Positions 49,598 through 59,742 of a DNA stretch of 64,000 bases are shown here, one piece after another. The notes under the pieces are model-generated. The model did no database searches, was not told the DNA's origin, and saw only the letters and a program-made list of their open reading frames with translations. Numbering within the stretch: the stretch's first letter is position 1; each line of letters starts with the position of its first letter. The stretch comes from G025836975 sp040391135 (GTDB lineage Bacteria; Pseudomonadota; Gammaproteobacteria; Burkholderiales; Burkholderiaceae_B), in the NCBI GenBank assembly GCA_040391135.1, contig JBEBYL010000007.1:62001-126000 (forward strand), in the 5' to 3' direction. A program made the translations under genes and the position numbers.

Positions 49598-52200
49598 TGT
49601 CCGAGTAATCCTTTTAATGCGTCTCCGATGCTCTTGACCGGGTCCACCTGTTTCTTGGGAGCCGCTTGGCCGGCACCGGCCGGCGCCCCGCCCTGGGCAG
49701 GCTTGGCCGCCTGATTGGACAGCAGGTCGATAAGGCCGCCCTTCACGGCTTCCTTGACCGCCTTGCTGCCGATCTCCTTCCATTGCACCTGGTACCCCAG
49801 CTTGTCGAAGGGTCCCGATACGCGGATGGGAACCGCAACGCCTTGCAGTTCGGACAAGTCTTTTCCGTTCTGCCCGGTCTTGGTGTTCACCACCCTGACA
49901 TTCATCACCATATCGAGCTGGTCATTGACCAGGTCCACCGACGCCGGCGTCCCTTGCGAAATACGCAGCAAGGGGGCCGCAAGGCTGAGCTTCTTGACGG
50001 TTCCCTGGCCATGATCGAAATCGATATCCGCATCCAGCGAGGTAAAGTCTGTCTGCCGCGCCGCATCGAATTGCGAGGCGACATCGGGCAGCTGGCCGCT
50101 GAAGACGTTGCGCACGACCTCGTTGGCTTCACGCAGCGTCTGCGCCACATTGATGCCCTTGATGGCGCCATTCCGGACGCGCGCCTGGACTGTTCCGCTC
50201 AGGCCGGCTTCCAGCGCCGCCGTGGTCTGGCCCTGGCTATTCAGGTTGAACTTCAGGGATCCCTGGCCCAGTATGCGTCTTTCGTTTGCGAAATCGCGCA
50301 GCAACGGCTCCAGGGCCACATTGTCAAGCGCCATATCCAGCGCCAGCGCATTGGAGGAATCGGCTTTCAGCGTGCCCGCGAGCGTGCCTCCATACAGATC
50401 CGCCTTGATGCCATTGACCGCCAGCTTGCCTTCGGCGGCCCTTAACGAGGCGGCGAATTTCGCAGCCTTGACCTCTTTTATCTTGAGGTCGCCGATGGCG
50501 ATCGTCCCAGTCAGGTCGACAACGTCCAGGAAAGAAAGATCCAGTGCCGTGGACGCGCTCTGGGCAGCCGGCTTCGGTGCAGGAGCCGGCGCGGCTTCGG
50601 CGGGTTTCTCGCCCTCTTTAGCCGGCTTGGCCGGCGCCTCCTTGGGCGATATGGGCGGGAACAGCGTATTGAAATCGAGCTTGTCGGCAGCCAGTCCGAA
50701 CGTCACCTTGGGGCTCTTCAGTTGGGTCGCCTTGACCTTGAAGTCCAGCTTGCTGCCGCTAAGCACCGCATTGATCTCGCTGACCAGTTCATCCTTGATC
50801 AGGTCGGCCTGCATGCTGCCTATGAACGGAAATTCGAAACTGCCTCCAGGCAGGGCGGCATCCTCTATCCGCACATCGCCCTTCATGGCCGACAAACCGC
50901 CTTTTTCCTCGAAGACATCCCAGTTGGCGGGCGAAGTCATCTTCAACTGAACAAAGCGGTCGCCTTCCTTGAGGCCGCCGTCGATCTTCAATTCCTTCAA
51001 GGTCAAGCTTCTTGCATTGCCGCCCAGGCCGCTCATGCCCAGCGCAACACCCAGCACGTTCTGCTTGTTGCTGAGCTTGATGGTCCCGGACACCGGCTCG
51101 CCTTTGGCGGCTTCGGGCGATACCGCCAGCCGCGGAGCGTCGAACGCAATATCGAAGGATTGATGAGGCTGATTACCTTTGGCGCGATAGGCCAATTTCT
51201 CGACCTGGAATTCGGCCTGGCTGCGATCCACCTTCAACTGCGGCACAGTCAGGCTGCTGTCCAGGCCCTTGATGGGAGTCGGGCCATCGACATCGCCCTG
51301 CACCACCAGCTCCACGCCGCTTGCGCTGAACATTTCCGAATACGCGCTGTATGCCAGGTTCCCGCGCAAGGTGACCGCCTTGGCCGTCAACGGTCCCAGC
51401 TTGCCGGCCACCACCAGATTAAGCTTCTGGGCGGAATAGGTCTGCTGGTCGGGGTTGAACTTGATGAGCGCCTGGCCATCGACATTCGCATCGGCCAGGG
51501 GAGATTCGCCGATGAGCTTGCCTTTCAGGGCGACATCGAATGCCTGGTTGGCCGTCATGCGGCCCGTGTTGACATCCAGCTTCACGATGCGCCCGATCGA
51601 CCCGGTGACTTGATCGTACAGGTGGATTTCCCCATTCTTCAAGTCCAGGCCGGCAATATCTATCTGGAAATCGGTGCCCGAAGCGGCGCCTACCGTATAA
51701 GCCACCGGCGCCGTCGCGGCCGGCGGCTCGGCCGCGTGCGCCGCCGCCATCGGCAAGGAAGGCAAGGCGAGCACGGGACTGGCGGGGCCGAGCGTGGCGG
51801 ATCGCCGGATCAGATCGTGGAAATTGAAATCGCCATCGCCATCGCGAGTTATCCAGGCTTTGAAGCCGGTTACCGCCACGTGATCGACCACCAGGCGATT
51901 GAACATCAGCGGCCAGATCGCGACCGCGAAACGCGCGCTGTCCACCGACGCAAACGCCTCCGTGCTATTCCTGTTCGATAGCGAGACGTCCTGGACGGAC
52001 AAGCCTATGCGCGGAAAAAGCGATAACTGAATATCGCCATTGATGGCCAGGGTGCGCTGGTATCGGTTATAGACAATTTCCTCGAGTTTGCTTTTATAAG
52101 CGTTCGGATCGAACGTCAGGAGAAAAATGGCGATGCCCACCAACGCAACAATAACCAGGACCACGAGACTGATCAGTACCCGTTTCAACCAAACTTTCAT
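49594..52200 (-). CDS. AsmA family protein
   Basis: An 868-residue envelope protein of the AsmA/TamB-like group. One N-terminal membrane helix (residues 8-32) is followed by a long periplasmic beta-rich region. The family start LTFDPNAYKSKLEEIVYNRYQRTLAINGDIQLSLFPRIGL and end with DVRVVNTKTGQNGKDLSELQGVAVPIRVSGPFDKLGY are clear. A Pro/Ala/Lys linker lies near 575-600. AsmA proteins are implicated in phospholipid transport and outer-membrane assembly. It is divergent from metY. Confidence 0.93.
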   Translation of the reverse strand: MKVWLKRVLISLVVLVIVALVGIAIFLLTFDPNAYKSKLEEIVYNRYQRTLAINGDIQLSLFPRIGLSVQDVSLSNRNSTEAFASVDSARFAVAIWPLMFNRLVVDHVAVTGFKAWITRDGDGDFNFHDLIRRSATLGPASPVLALPSLPMAAAHAAEPPAATAPVAYTVGAASGTDFQIDIAGLDLKNGEIHLYDQVTGSIGRIVKLDVNTGRMTANQAFDVALKGKLIGESPLADANVDGQALIKFNPDQQTYSAQKLNLVVAGKLGPLTAKAVTLRGNLAYSAYSEMFSASGVELVVQGDVDGPTPIKGLDSSLTVPQLKVDRSQAEFQVEKLAYRAKGNQPHQSFDIAFDAPRLAVSPEAAKGEPVSGTIKLSNKQNVLGVALGMSGLGGNARSLTLKELKIDGGLKEGDRFVQLKMTSPANWDVFEEKGGLSAMKGDVRIEDAALPGGSFEFPFIGSMQADLIKDELVSEINAVLSGSKLDFKVKATQLKSPKVTFGLAADKLDFNTLFPPISPKEAPAKPAKEGEKPAEAAPAPAPKPAAQSASTALDLSFLDVVDLTGTIAIGDLKIKEVKAAKFAASLRAAEGKLAVNGIKADLYGGTLAGTLKADSSNALALDMALDNVALEPLLRDFANERRILGQGSLKFNLNSQGQTTAALEAGLSGTVQARVRNGAIKGINVAQTLREANEVVRNVFSGQLPDVASQFDAARQTDFTSLDADIDFDHGQGTVKKLSLAAPLLRISQGTPASVDLVNDQLDMVMNVRVVNTKTGQNGKDLSELQGVAVPIRVSGPFDKLGYQVQWKEIGSKAVKEAVKGGLIDLLSNQAAKPAQGGAPAGAGQAAPKKQVDPVKSIGDALKGLLGQ

Positions 52201-52465
52201 TTACGGCCTCAAAAACCACGGGAGAACCCCCGTGTTGCTCACAGCGTTACGTAGAATGCTAACCCATGTAGCATCTTGTGTTCAGGCAAAGCCGGGCGGC
52301 CGGGAAGCATAAGCTAATAAAACGCAAAGGGTGGCATACGTGTCCACATTTTATTACTATGCCCGATGATGGAATCGGACAAACGCCCGACGGCGGCGCA
52401 GCACCCTTGCCGCAATGTATCTCTCTTTACCCCTATTCCCTAAAACAACTTACACGGCGACACAC
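52201..52465 (+). promoter_or_regulatory. structured leader before metY
   Basis: 265 bp between asmA and metY with several hairpins: CACGGG/CCCGTG at 52217-52234, ATGCTA/TAGCAT at 52256-52274 and CCGAT/ATCGG at 52363-52378. Long leaders on sulfur genes can hold SAM- or SAH-sensing RNAs. I could not match it to a known riboswitch by eye. Confidence 0.3.
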
Positions 52466-53743
52466 ATGAAATTCGAGACATTGGCCATTCATGCGGGCTA
52501 CCAGCCCGACCCCACCACCAAATCCGTGGCGGTACCCATTTACCAGACCACGTCATACGCCTTCGACAGTACCCAGCACGGCGCCGACCTCTTTGACCTT
52601 AAGGTGGCGGGCAACATTTACACCCGCATCATGAACCCGACCAATGCGGTGCTTGAGGAACGCGTCGCCGCCCTGGAAGGCGGAATTGCCGCGCTGGCCG
52701 TTGCTTCGGGAATGGCGGCGGTAACCTATGCCATCCAGACCATCGCGCAGGCCGGCGACAATATCGTGTCGGTCGCCAAACTGTACGGCGGCACGTATAA
52801 CCTTTTTGCGCATACCTTTCCACGCCAGGGCATCACGGTAAAGTTCGCGCCCCACGACGACGTAGCCGCGCTGGAGGCCCTGATCGATGAAAACACCAAG
52901 GCGGTGTTCTGCGAAACCATCGGCAATCCGGCTGGCAACGTCGTGGACATCCAGGCAATCGCCGATGCGGCCCACCGCCATGGCGTACCGCTTATTGTAG
53001 ACAATACCGTGGCCTCGCCCGCGCTATGCCGCCCTTTCGAGCACGGCGCCGACATCATCGTGCATGCCCTGACCAAATACATGGGCGGGCATGGCACGAC
53101 CATCGCCGGCGCGGTGGTCGATTCGGGCAAGTTTCCATGGACGGAGCATAAAAAACGCTTCCCCATGCTGAACGAGCCCGATCCGTCCTATCATGGCGTG
53201 GTCTATACCGAAGCGTTCGGACCCGCCGCATTCATCGGCCGCTGCCGTGTCGTGCCGCTGCGCAATACCGGGGCGGCTCTATCGCCCTTCAACGCCTTCC
53301 TGGTCCTGCAAGGCATCGAAACGCTGCCGCTGCGCATGGAGCGCCACACCGCGAACGCATTGACGGTCGCCCAGTATCTGAAAGAGCATGAGCAAGTATC
53401 GTGGGTACAGTATGCGGGCCTGCCCGATCACCCCGAACACGCCCTGGCCAAAAAATACCTGGGCGGCAAGCCGGCCAGCATCCTGTCCTTCGGCATCAAG
53501 GGCGGCAGCGCGGCGGGCGCCCGCTTCATCGACGCGCTGCAGCTTATCCTTAGACTGGTGAACATCGGCGATGCCAAGTCGCTTGCCTGCCACCCCGCGT
53601 CCACGACACATCGCCAGCTAAGCCCGGAAGAGCTCGCTTCGGCCGGCGTCGGCGAAGACATGGTGAGGCTATCGATAGGGTTGGAGCATATCGACGACAT
53701 CCTGGCCGACCTCGCCCAGGCGCTCGAGGCCAGCAAGGCGTAA
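52466..53743 (+). CDS. metY: O-acetylhomoserine aminocarboxypropyltransferase
   Basis: A 425-residue PLP enzyme of the Cys/Met metabolism family. The PLP lysine lies in HALTKYMGGHGTT, and the start FETLAIHAGYQPDPTTKSVAVPIYQTTSY is typical for MetY. It makes homocysteine from O-acetylhomoserine and sulfide. The ATG at 52466 begins this motif. Sulfide or methionine control is likely but unproven. A hairpin terminator follows. Confidence 0.95.
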   Translation: MKFETLAIHAGYQPDPTTKSVAVPIYQTTSYAFDSTQHGADLFDLKVAGNIYTRIMNPTNAVLEERVAALEGGIAALAVASGMAAVTYAIQTIAQAGDNIVSVAKLYGGTYNLFAHTFPRQGITVKFAPHDDVAALEALIDENTKAVFCETIGNPAGNVVDIQAIADAAHRHGVPLIVDNTVASPALCRPFEHGADIIVHALTKYMGGHGTTIAGAVVDSGKFPWTEHKKRFPMLNEPDPSYHGVVYTEAFGPAAFIGRCRVVPLRNTGAALSPFNAFLVLQGIETLPLRMERHTANALTVAQYLKEHEQVSWVQYAGLPDHPEHALAKKYLGGKPASILSFGIKGGSAAGARFIDALQLILRLVNIGDAKSLACHPASTTHRQLSPEELASAGVGEDMVRLSIGLEHIDDILADLAQALEASKA

Positions 53744-53747
53744 GCAA

Positions 53748-53799
53748 AGGGCCGGCTGCCTGCTCAAGCCGCCGCGGGGCGGCTTGGCCGGACGGCCCT
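53748..53799. terminator. nested bidirectional terminator-like hairpin
   Basis: Inner stem CAAGCCGCC (53765-53773) with GGCGGCTTG (53778-53786); outer stem AGGGCCG (53748-53754) with CGGCCCT (53793-53799). It lies between convergent metY and yidB, so it may end both transcripts. No long T-run. Confidence 0.6.
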
Positions 53800-54211
53800 A
53801 ACGCTTGCCCAGCATGCTCGACAAGGAGCTCAACAGGGAACCGTTCAGGCCGGCGTCAACGCTGGCCTGGCCGTTGGGCGTGGCCTGATCCACCAGGCTG
53901 GGCAGCATGACGCTAAGATTGCCGAGCACCGATTCCGCATTCAGGCCCGAACCCTGCGCCAGCTTGCCGACAAGGTCGTCGCCAAGCACCGGACGCAGCT
54001 GTCCGGGCGTAACGGGCAGGTTCTGCTGATTGCCTATCCACGAAGCAATTACATCGCCCAGGCCGCCCTGCTGAAATTGCTCGATCAGTCCGGGCAGGCC
54101 GCCCGGATACGCCTTTACCTGCTCAATCAGAGCGGGCAGCAAAGCGGCCTGTTCGGCAGCCTGCGGATTCTGCGCACCCACGGCAGAAACTATCGAATCC
54201 AAAAGTCCCAT
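53798..54211 (-). CDS. YidB family protein
   Basis: A 137-residue DUF937/YidB-like protein beginning MGLLDSIVSAVGAQNPQAAEQ, with QQGGLGDVIASWIGNQQNLPVTPGQLRPVLG in the middle and a Gly/Ser-rich end. Function unknown. SD GAGGTGAT precedes ATG 54211. Convergent with metY and divergent from pntAA. Confidence 0.88.
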   Translation of the reverse strand: MGLLDSIVSAVGAQNPQAAEQAALLPALIEQVKAYPGGLPGLIEQFQQGGLGDVIASWIGNQQNLPVTPGQLRPVLGDDLVGKLAQGSGLNAESVLGNLSVMLPSLVDQATPNGQASVDAGLNGSLLSSLSSMLGKR

Positions 54212-54338
54212 ATATCACCTCGTAAAACCGGACAGCGCCTAAAGTCTAATGGATTTCGGCCGAGCCCACTGCAAATAACTGTCATGACTTCGGGTATAGT
54301 AGTTCCCAGCAAAAATAAACCGGTGGTGGAGAAGCTTT

Positions 54339-55456
<1,118 letters not shown>

Positions 55457-55457
<1 letters not shown>

Positions 55458-55774
55458 TGGACGCAGTCAGCCCTACCCTGATCAATTTCATTATTTTCGT
55501 GCTGGCGGTCTACGTCGGCTTTCATGTGGTGTGGAACGTGACCCCCGCCCTGCATACGCCGCTTATGGCGGTCACCAACGCCATCTCGGCCATTGTCATC
55601 GTGGGCGCCATGCTGGCCGCCGCGCTGACCGAGAGCAGCCTGGCGCGCTATATGGGCGTGTTCGCCGTGGCGCTGGCCGCCGTCAATGTCTTCGGCGGCT
55701 TTTTGGTTACCCGGCGCATGCTGGAAATGTTCAAGAAAAAAGATAAGAAACCCCGCGCCGGAGGCCAGGCATGA
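55457..55774 (+). CDS. pntAB: NAD(P) transhydrogenase subunit alpha part 2
   Basis: A 105-residue membrane subunit with three or four helices (about 6-28, 36-58 and 61-80) and a polar KKKDKKPRAGGQA tail. It starts at ATG 55457 with AAGGAG at 55445-55450. It supplies part of the proton channel of transhydrogenase. It overlaps pntB by 4 bp. Confidence 0.95.
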
Positions 55775-57207
55775 TATCCACCGATCTGGTTACGCTGTTC
55801 TATCTGGTCGCCTCGGTATGTTTCATTCAGGCGCTTAAAGGCTTGTCGCACCCAACCACTTCGCGGCGCGGCAATGCATTCGGCATGATCGGCATGGCGA
55901 TCGCCGTGCTGACCACCGCCGCGCTCATCGTCAGCCTGGCCGCCAAGGGTACGGCCGGCATCGGCCTGGGCTGGGTATTGCTGGGCCTGCTGGTGGGCGG
56001 AACCATAGGCACGCTCATGGCCAAGCGCGTCGAAATGACGAAAATGCCCGAACTGGTCGCCTTCATGCACAGCATGATAGGCCTGGCCGCGGTGGCCATC
56101 GCCATCGCCATCGTTGCCGAGCCCCACGCCTTCGGCATCACCGTGGCGGGCAGCCCCATCCCGGTGGGCAATCGCCTGGAGCTTTTCATTGGCACCTTCG
56201 TGGGCGCAATCACCTTTTCAGGGTCGGTCATCGCCTTCGGCAAGCTGTCGGGCAAATACAAATTCCGGCTGTTCCAGGGCGCACCCGTGGTGTTTTCCGG
56301 CCAGCACATGGTCAACCTGGCCCTGGCCCTGGCCATGCTGGCCTGCGGCCTGTGGTTCATGGCGACCCAGGAATGGCTGCCCTTCATCATCATGACCATC
56401 CTGGCCTTCGTGCTGGGCGTGCTCATCATCATTCCCATCGGCGGCGCCGATATGCCGGTGGTGGTATCCATGCTCAACAGTTATTCGGGCTGGGCGGCGG
56501 CAGGCATCGGGTTTTCGCTGAACAACCCCATGCTGATCATTGCCGGCTCGCTGGTGGGCTCGTCGGGCGCCATCCTGTCCTACATCATGTGCAAGGCCAT
56601 GAACCGGTCCTTCTTCAACGTGATCCTGGGCGGCTTCGGCGCCGAGCCGGGCGCGGCCGCAACCGGGGACCAGGTGCAGCGCAACGTCAAGTCGGGCAGT
56701 CCCGATGATGCAGCCTTCCTGATGAGCAATGCCGAATCGGTCACGATCGTGCCGGGCTACGGGCTGGCCGTGGCGCGCGCCCAGCATGCCCTTAAGGAAC
56801 TGGCCGAAAAGCTGACTGAAAAGGGCGTGACGGTCAAATACGCCATCCACCCCGTGGCGGGCCGCATGCCCGGCCACATGAACGTCCTGCTGGCCGAAGC
56901 CGAAGTCCCCTACGACCAGGTCTTTGAAATGGACGACATCAACAGCGAGTTCGCGCAAACCGATGTAGTGCTGGTACTGGGCGCGAACGACGTGGTGAAT
57001 CCGGCCGCCAAGAACGACCCGCAATCGCCGATAGCCGGCATGCCCATCCTCGAGGCCTACAAGGCGCGCACCGTCATCGTCAACAAGCGATCGATGGCGG
57101 CGGGCTATGCCGGCCTGGACAATGAGCTGTTTTATATGGATAAAACCATGATGGTCTTCGGCGATGCCAAGAAAGTCATCGAAGACATGGTCAAGGCGGT
57201 TGAGTAA
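55771..57207 (+). CDS. pntB: NAD(P) transhydrogenase subunit beta
   Basis: A 478-residue subunit with about nine membrane helices (domain II) and a C-terminal NADP(H)-binding domain III with VPGYGLAVARAQHALKEL and YAIHPVAGRMPGHMNVLLAEAEVPYDQ. It completes the transhydrogenase. An ornithine-cyclodeaminase-like gene follows after 19 bp. That enzyme uses NAD(P)H, so the pair may share cofactor logic. Confidence 0.96.
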   Translation: MISTDLVTLFYLVASVCFIQALKGLSHPTTSRRGNAFGMIGMAIAVLTTAALIVSLAAKGTAGIGLGWVLLGLLVGGTIGTLMAKRVEMTKMPELVAFMHSMIGLAAVAIAIAIVAEPHAFGITVAGSPIPVGNRLELFIGTFVGAITFSGSVIAFGKLSGKYKFRLFQGAPVVFSGQHMVNLALALAMLACGLWFMATQEWLPFIIMTILAFVLGVLIIIPIGGADMPVVVSMLNSYSGWAAAGIGFSLNNPMLIIAGSLVGSSGAILSYIMCKAMNRSFFNVILGGFGAEPGAAATGDQVQRNVKSGSPDDAAFLMSNAESVTIVPGYGLAVARAQHALKELAEKLTEKGVTVKYAIHPVAGRMPGHMNVLLAEAEVPYDQVFEMDDINSEFAQTDVVLVLGANDVVNPAAKNDPQSPIAGMPILEAYKARTVIVNKRSMAAGYAGLDNELFYMDKTMMVFGDAKKVIEDMVKAVE

Positions 57208-57226
57208 AGCCCACTCACGGCAGAAC

Positions 57227-58159
57227 ATGGACACAGCCAAGCCGCTTTCCGCCTTCAACGCCGCGCAAACAGCCGGGCTGCTCGACTTTGCCGATCTGGT
57301 CGAGGCCCTGGCCAAGGCCGCGGCCGACTATGCGGCAGGGGGCATACATGCGCCGGAACGGCAAGTCGTTCCGTTTCCGCAAGGCGGCGTGATGCTGTCC
57401 ATGCCGGCCACTGCGGACGACATCGGCATACACAAGCTGGTCAATGTGGTTCCCGGCAACAAGGCGCTGGGCCTGCCCACCATCAACGGCGTGGTAACGG
57501 TCTACGATGGGCGCACAGGACAAGCGCTGGCCCTGCTTGACGGTCCCACCGTGACGGCACGGCGCACCGCCGCGGTATCCATGCTGGGCATCCGTACCTT
57601 CCTGGCCAACCCGCCCCGGCATGTCGCGCTGATCGGCAGCGGAACGCAATCGATCGGCCATGCCCAGGCGCTGGCGGCGCTTTATCCGGGCGTGCACACC
57701 ACCGTCATCGGCAGCAGCCTGGCCAATGCGCAGGCCTTCACGAAGGCGCATCAAGGCATGGACCTGATGCTGGCGGCGGCGGAGTCCGTACCGGCCGATG
57801 CCGACGTCGTCATCACCCTGACCACAAGCTCCGTGCCGGTCTATGCACTGCCGGCCCGGACGGGACGGCTGCTTATCGGAGTCGGCGCGTTCAAGCCGGA
57901 ACTGGCCGAGATCGCGCCCGATACGCTGCATGGCAGCCAGGTATATGTGGATGATCCGGCCGGCGCCCGCCATGAGGCCGGCGATCTTATTCAGGCGAGC
58001 ATCGACTGGAGCCGGGTCGGATCCCTGGCCGCGGCATTGAGCCAGGGCGTGCCGCTGGAAAAGCCCATTGTTTTCAAGACCGTCGGATGCGCCGCCTGGG
58101 ATCTCGCGGCGGCCAGATGCGCCCTGCGGAAAAAAGAATACTTACAAGCCGTCAACTAG
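57227..58159 (+). CDS. ornithine cyclodeaminase / mu-crystallin family reductase
   Basis: A 310-residue NAD(P)-binding protein. It shows HKLVNVVPGNKALGLPTINGVV, DGPTVTARRTAAVSMLGI and the nucleotide motif ALIGSGTQSIGHAQAL. This group includes delta-1-pyrroline/piperideine-2-carboxylate reductases of proline, hydroxyproline and lysine breakdown, as well as true ornithine cyclodeaminases. Which one it is cannot be decided here. It starts 19 bp after pntB; ATG 57227 begins MDTAKPLSAFNAAQ. Confidence 0.88.
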   Translation: MDTAKPLSAFNAAQTAGLLDFADLVEALAKAAADYAAGGIHAPERQVVPFPQGGVMLSMPATADDIGIHKLVNVVPGNKALGLPTINGVVTVYDGRTGQALALLDGPTVTARRTAAVSMLGIRTFLANPPRHVALIGSGTQSIGHAQALAALYPGVHTTVIGSSLANAQAFTKAHQGMDLMLAAAESVPADADVVITLTTSSVPVYALPARTGRLLIGVGAFKPELAEIAPDTLHGSQVYVDDPAGARHEAGDLIQASIDWSRVGSLAAALSQGVPLEKPIVFKTVGCAAWDLAAARCALRKKEYLQAVN

Positions 58160-58257
58160 GGTAATTGTCATAGAAAAAGCACAATAAACGGGGTAGACTT
58201 GGGAACAAGAGTCATTCCATGCACTTGTTCATCGTTTAATCTTGAGCGCACCCGCCC

Positions 58258-59010
58258 ATGTCTATCGCAACGTACGCAATCTCCCACACAGAAGACGATA
58301 CCCAAGCCACCGCTTCCAGGCTAGAAATCGCCAAGCTTTTGCGTTCCGTTGAAGAAAAAAAATCGTTGATGAAAATCTATATTCAGCAACGCGCCGTGGC
58401 CGTCTCCGCAACGATTCTCGACGTCGATCCCGAAAACAATGCAATCATCCTGGACGACTCTCCCGAAGGCGAACTAAAAAACTTTCACGAAAACGAAGAC
58501 GTCTCTTACGAGATCACGCTCGATACAGCGCGTATCCTGTTTTCATCCCGGCAGGTCGCCCCCTGCGAGCACGACAACCGCCCCGCCCTGCGCCTTAGCC
58601 TGCCCAAGTCGCTTACACGCATACAGCGCCGCGAGTCCTACCGCCTGGATGTTCCCGTAACGGACCCGGCCACCTGCAGAATCACCCTGCCCGGGGGTGC
58701 CGGCACGATCTCGCTGCAAGTCAAAGACATCAGCACCGGCGGCGTCTCGGTGGTCGACAATCAACAGCAGTTGGGCTCCTCGGCCGGCACCCTGTACCCG
58801 TCGTGCCAGCTCGACCTTCCCGGTACCGGCACGCTGTCCGTCAAGCTGCAGGTCATGCGCTTCATGAACGAAGCCCTGCCCTTCGAGCAGGAAAGCCGGC
58901 ATGTGGGCTGCAAGTTTGTCGACCTGCACAACTCCACCGAAATCCAGGTGCAAAACTACATCAGCTCGCTGGAGCGCGCCATCAACGCCAAACGCCGCGG
59001 CTTCGATTGA
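58258..59010 (+). CDS. ycgR: flagellar brake protein with PilZ domain
   Basis: A 250-residue two-domain protein. The N-terminal YcgR domain spans about 15-110. The C-terminal PilZ domain has the c-di-GMP-binding RxxxR (within QRRESYR, residues 124-129) and DISTGG (157-162). When c-di-GMP binds, such proteins slow flagellar rotation. No flagellar gene is in the window. It starts 99 bp after the previous gene, in its own unit. Confidence 0.92.
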   Translation: MSIATYAISHTEDDTQATASRLEIAKLLRSVEEKKSLMKIYIQQRAVAVSATILDVDPENNAIILDDSPEGELKNFHENEDVSYEITLDTARILFSSRQVAPCEHDNRPALRLSLPKSLTRIQRRESYRLDVPVTDPATCRITLPGGAGTISLQVKDISTGGVSVVDNQQQLGSSAGTLYPSCQLDLPGTGTLSVKLQVMRFMNEALPFEQESRHVGCKFVDLHNSTEIQVQNYISSLERAINAKRRGFD

Positions 59011-59051
59011 TGCGACCCTGCCAGTTCCCTAATACCCTAATACATTCGTAA

Positions 59052-59711
59052 ATGAAAGCCGATTTCTGGCTGGAGCGCTGGCGCGAGGGCCAGACGCATT
59101 TCCACCAAAGCCGCATCACCCCCTTGCTGCAAAAGTATTGGCCCACGCTGGACCTGGACGCCGGCAGCCGGGTGCTTGTGCCTTTATGCGGCAAGACGCT
59201 GGATATGATCTGGCTGGCCGAACAAGGCCATCAGGTGGTAGGGGTGGAATTATCCCCCTTGGCGGTGGAGCAATTTTTTTCAGAAAACGGGCTGAATCCG
59301 AGTACGCACGCAACCCCCGCCGGACAGCATTACACCGCCGGAAATATCGAAATCATTTGCGGCGACATTTTCGCCATGGATGCGGCCAGCTTGGCCGCCT
59401 GCGCGGCAGTCTACGATCGCGCCGCCCTGGTCGCCCTGCCCGCGCCCATGCGTGCGCGCTATGTCGATCATGTGTATGGACAGCTGTCCCGTCAATATCG
59501 CGGACTGTTGCTGACTCTGGATTATCCGCAAGAGCAAATGGACGGCCCGCCCTTTTCGCTTGACGACGCCGAAGTCCAAGCACTGTATGCCGCCCATTCC
59601 CGGGCCGAAATCATCGACAGGCGCGGCATACTGGACAAAGAACCCAAGTTCGCCGCGCGCGGGCTGACCCGCCTGGACACGATCGTCTACCGATTGAGCG
59701 CCAGGCCTTAG
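59052..59711 (+). CDS. tpm: thiopurine S-methyltransferase
   Basis: A 219-residue SAM-dependent methyltransferase of the TPMT family. It starts MKADFWLERWREGQTHFHQ and has VLVPLCGKTLDMIWLAEQGHQVVGVELS, followed by DRAALVALPAPMRARYV. Bacterial TPMTs methylate thiopurines, tellurite or selenite; the substrate here is unknown. The gene is 41 bp after ycgR and ends before a short convergent spacer. Confidence 0.94.
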   Translation: MKADFWLERWREGQTHFHQSRITPLLQKYWPTLDLDAGSRVLVPLCGKTLDMIWLAEQGHQVVGVELSPLAVEQFFSENGLNPSTHATPAGQHYTAGNIEIICGDIFAMDAASLAACAAVYDRAALVALPAPMRARYVDHVYGQLSRQYRGLLLTLDYPQEQMDGPPFSLDDAEVQALYAAHSRAEIIDRRGILDKEPKFAARGLTRLDTIVYRLSARP

Positions 59712-59722
59712 CAAGCCCTCCC

Positions 59723-59742
59723 TGCCGGCCCATCAGCCGGCA
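59723..59742. terminator. short hairpin between convergent genes
   Basis: TGCCGG (59723-59728) and CCGGCA (59737-59742) with an 8-base loop. It overlaps the end of the beta-propeller gene. Weak, no T-run. Confidence 0.3.

Noticed and set aside
50722..51981. Long plus-strand open frame inside the asmA gene (419 codons)
   Set aside because: It lies antisense to a clear AsmA protein and its translation is a mix of His, Arg and Gly without domain character.
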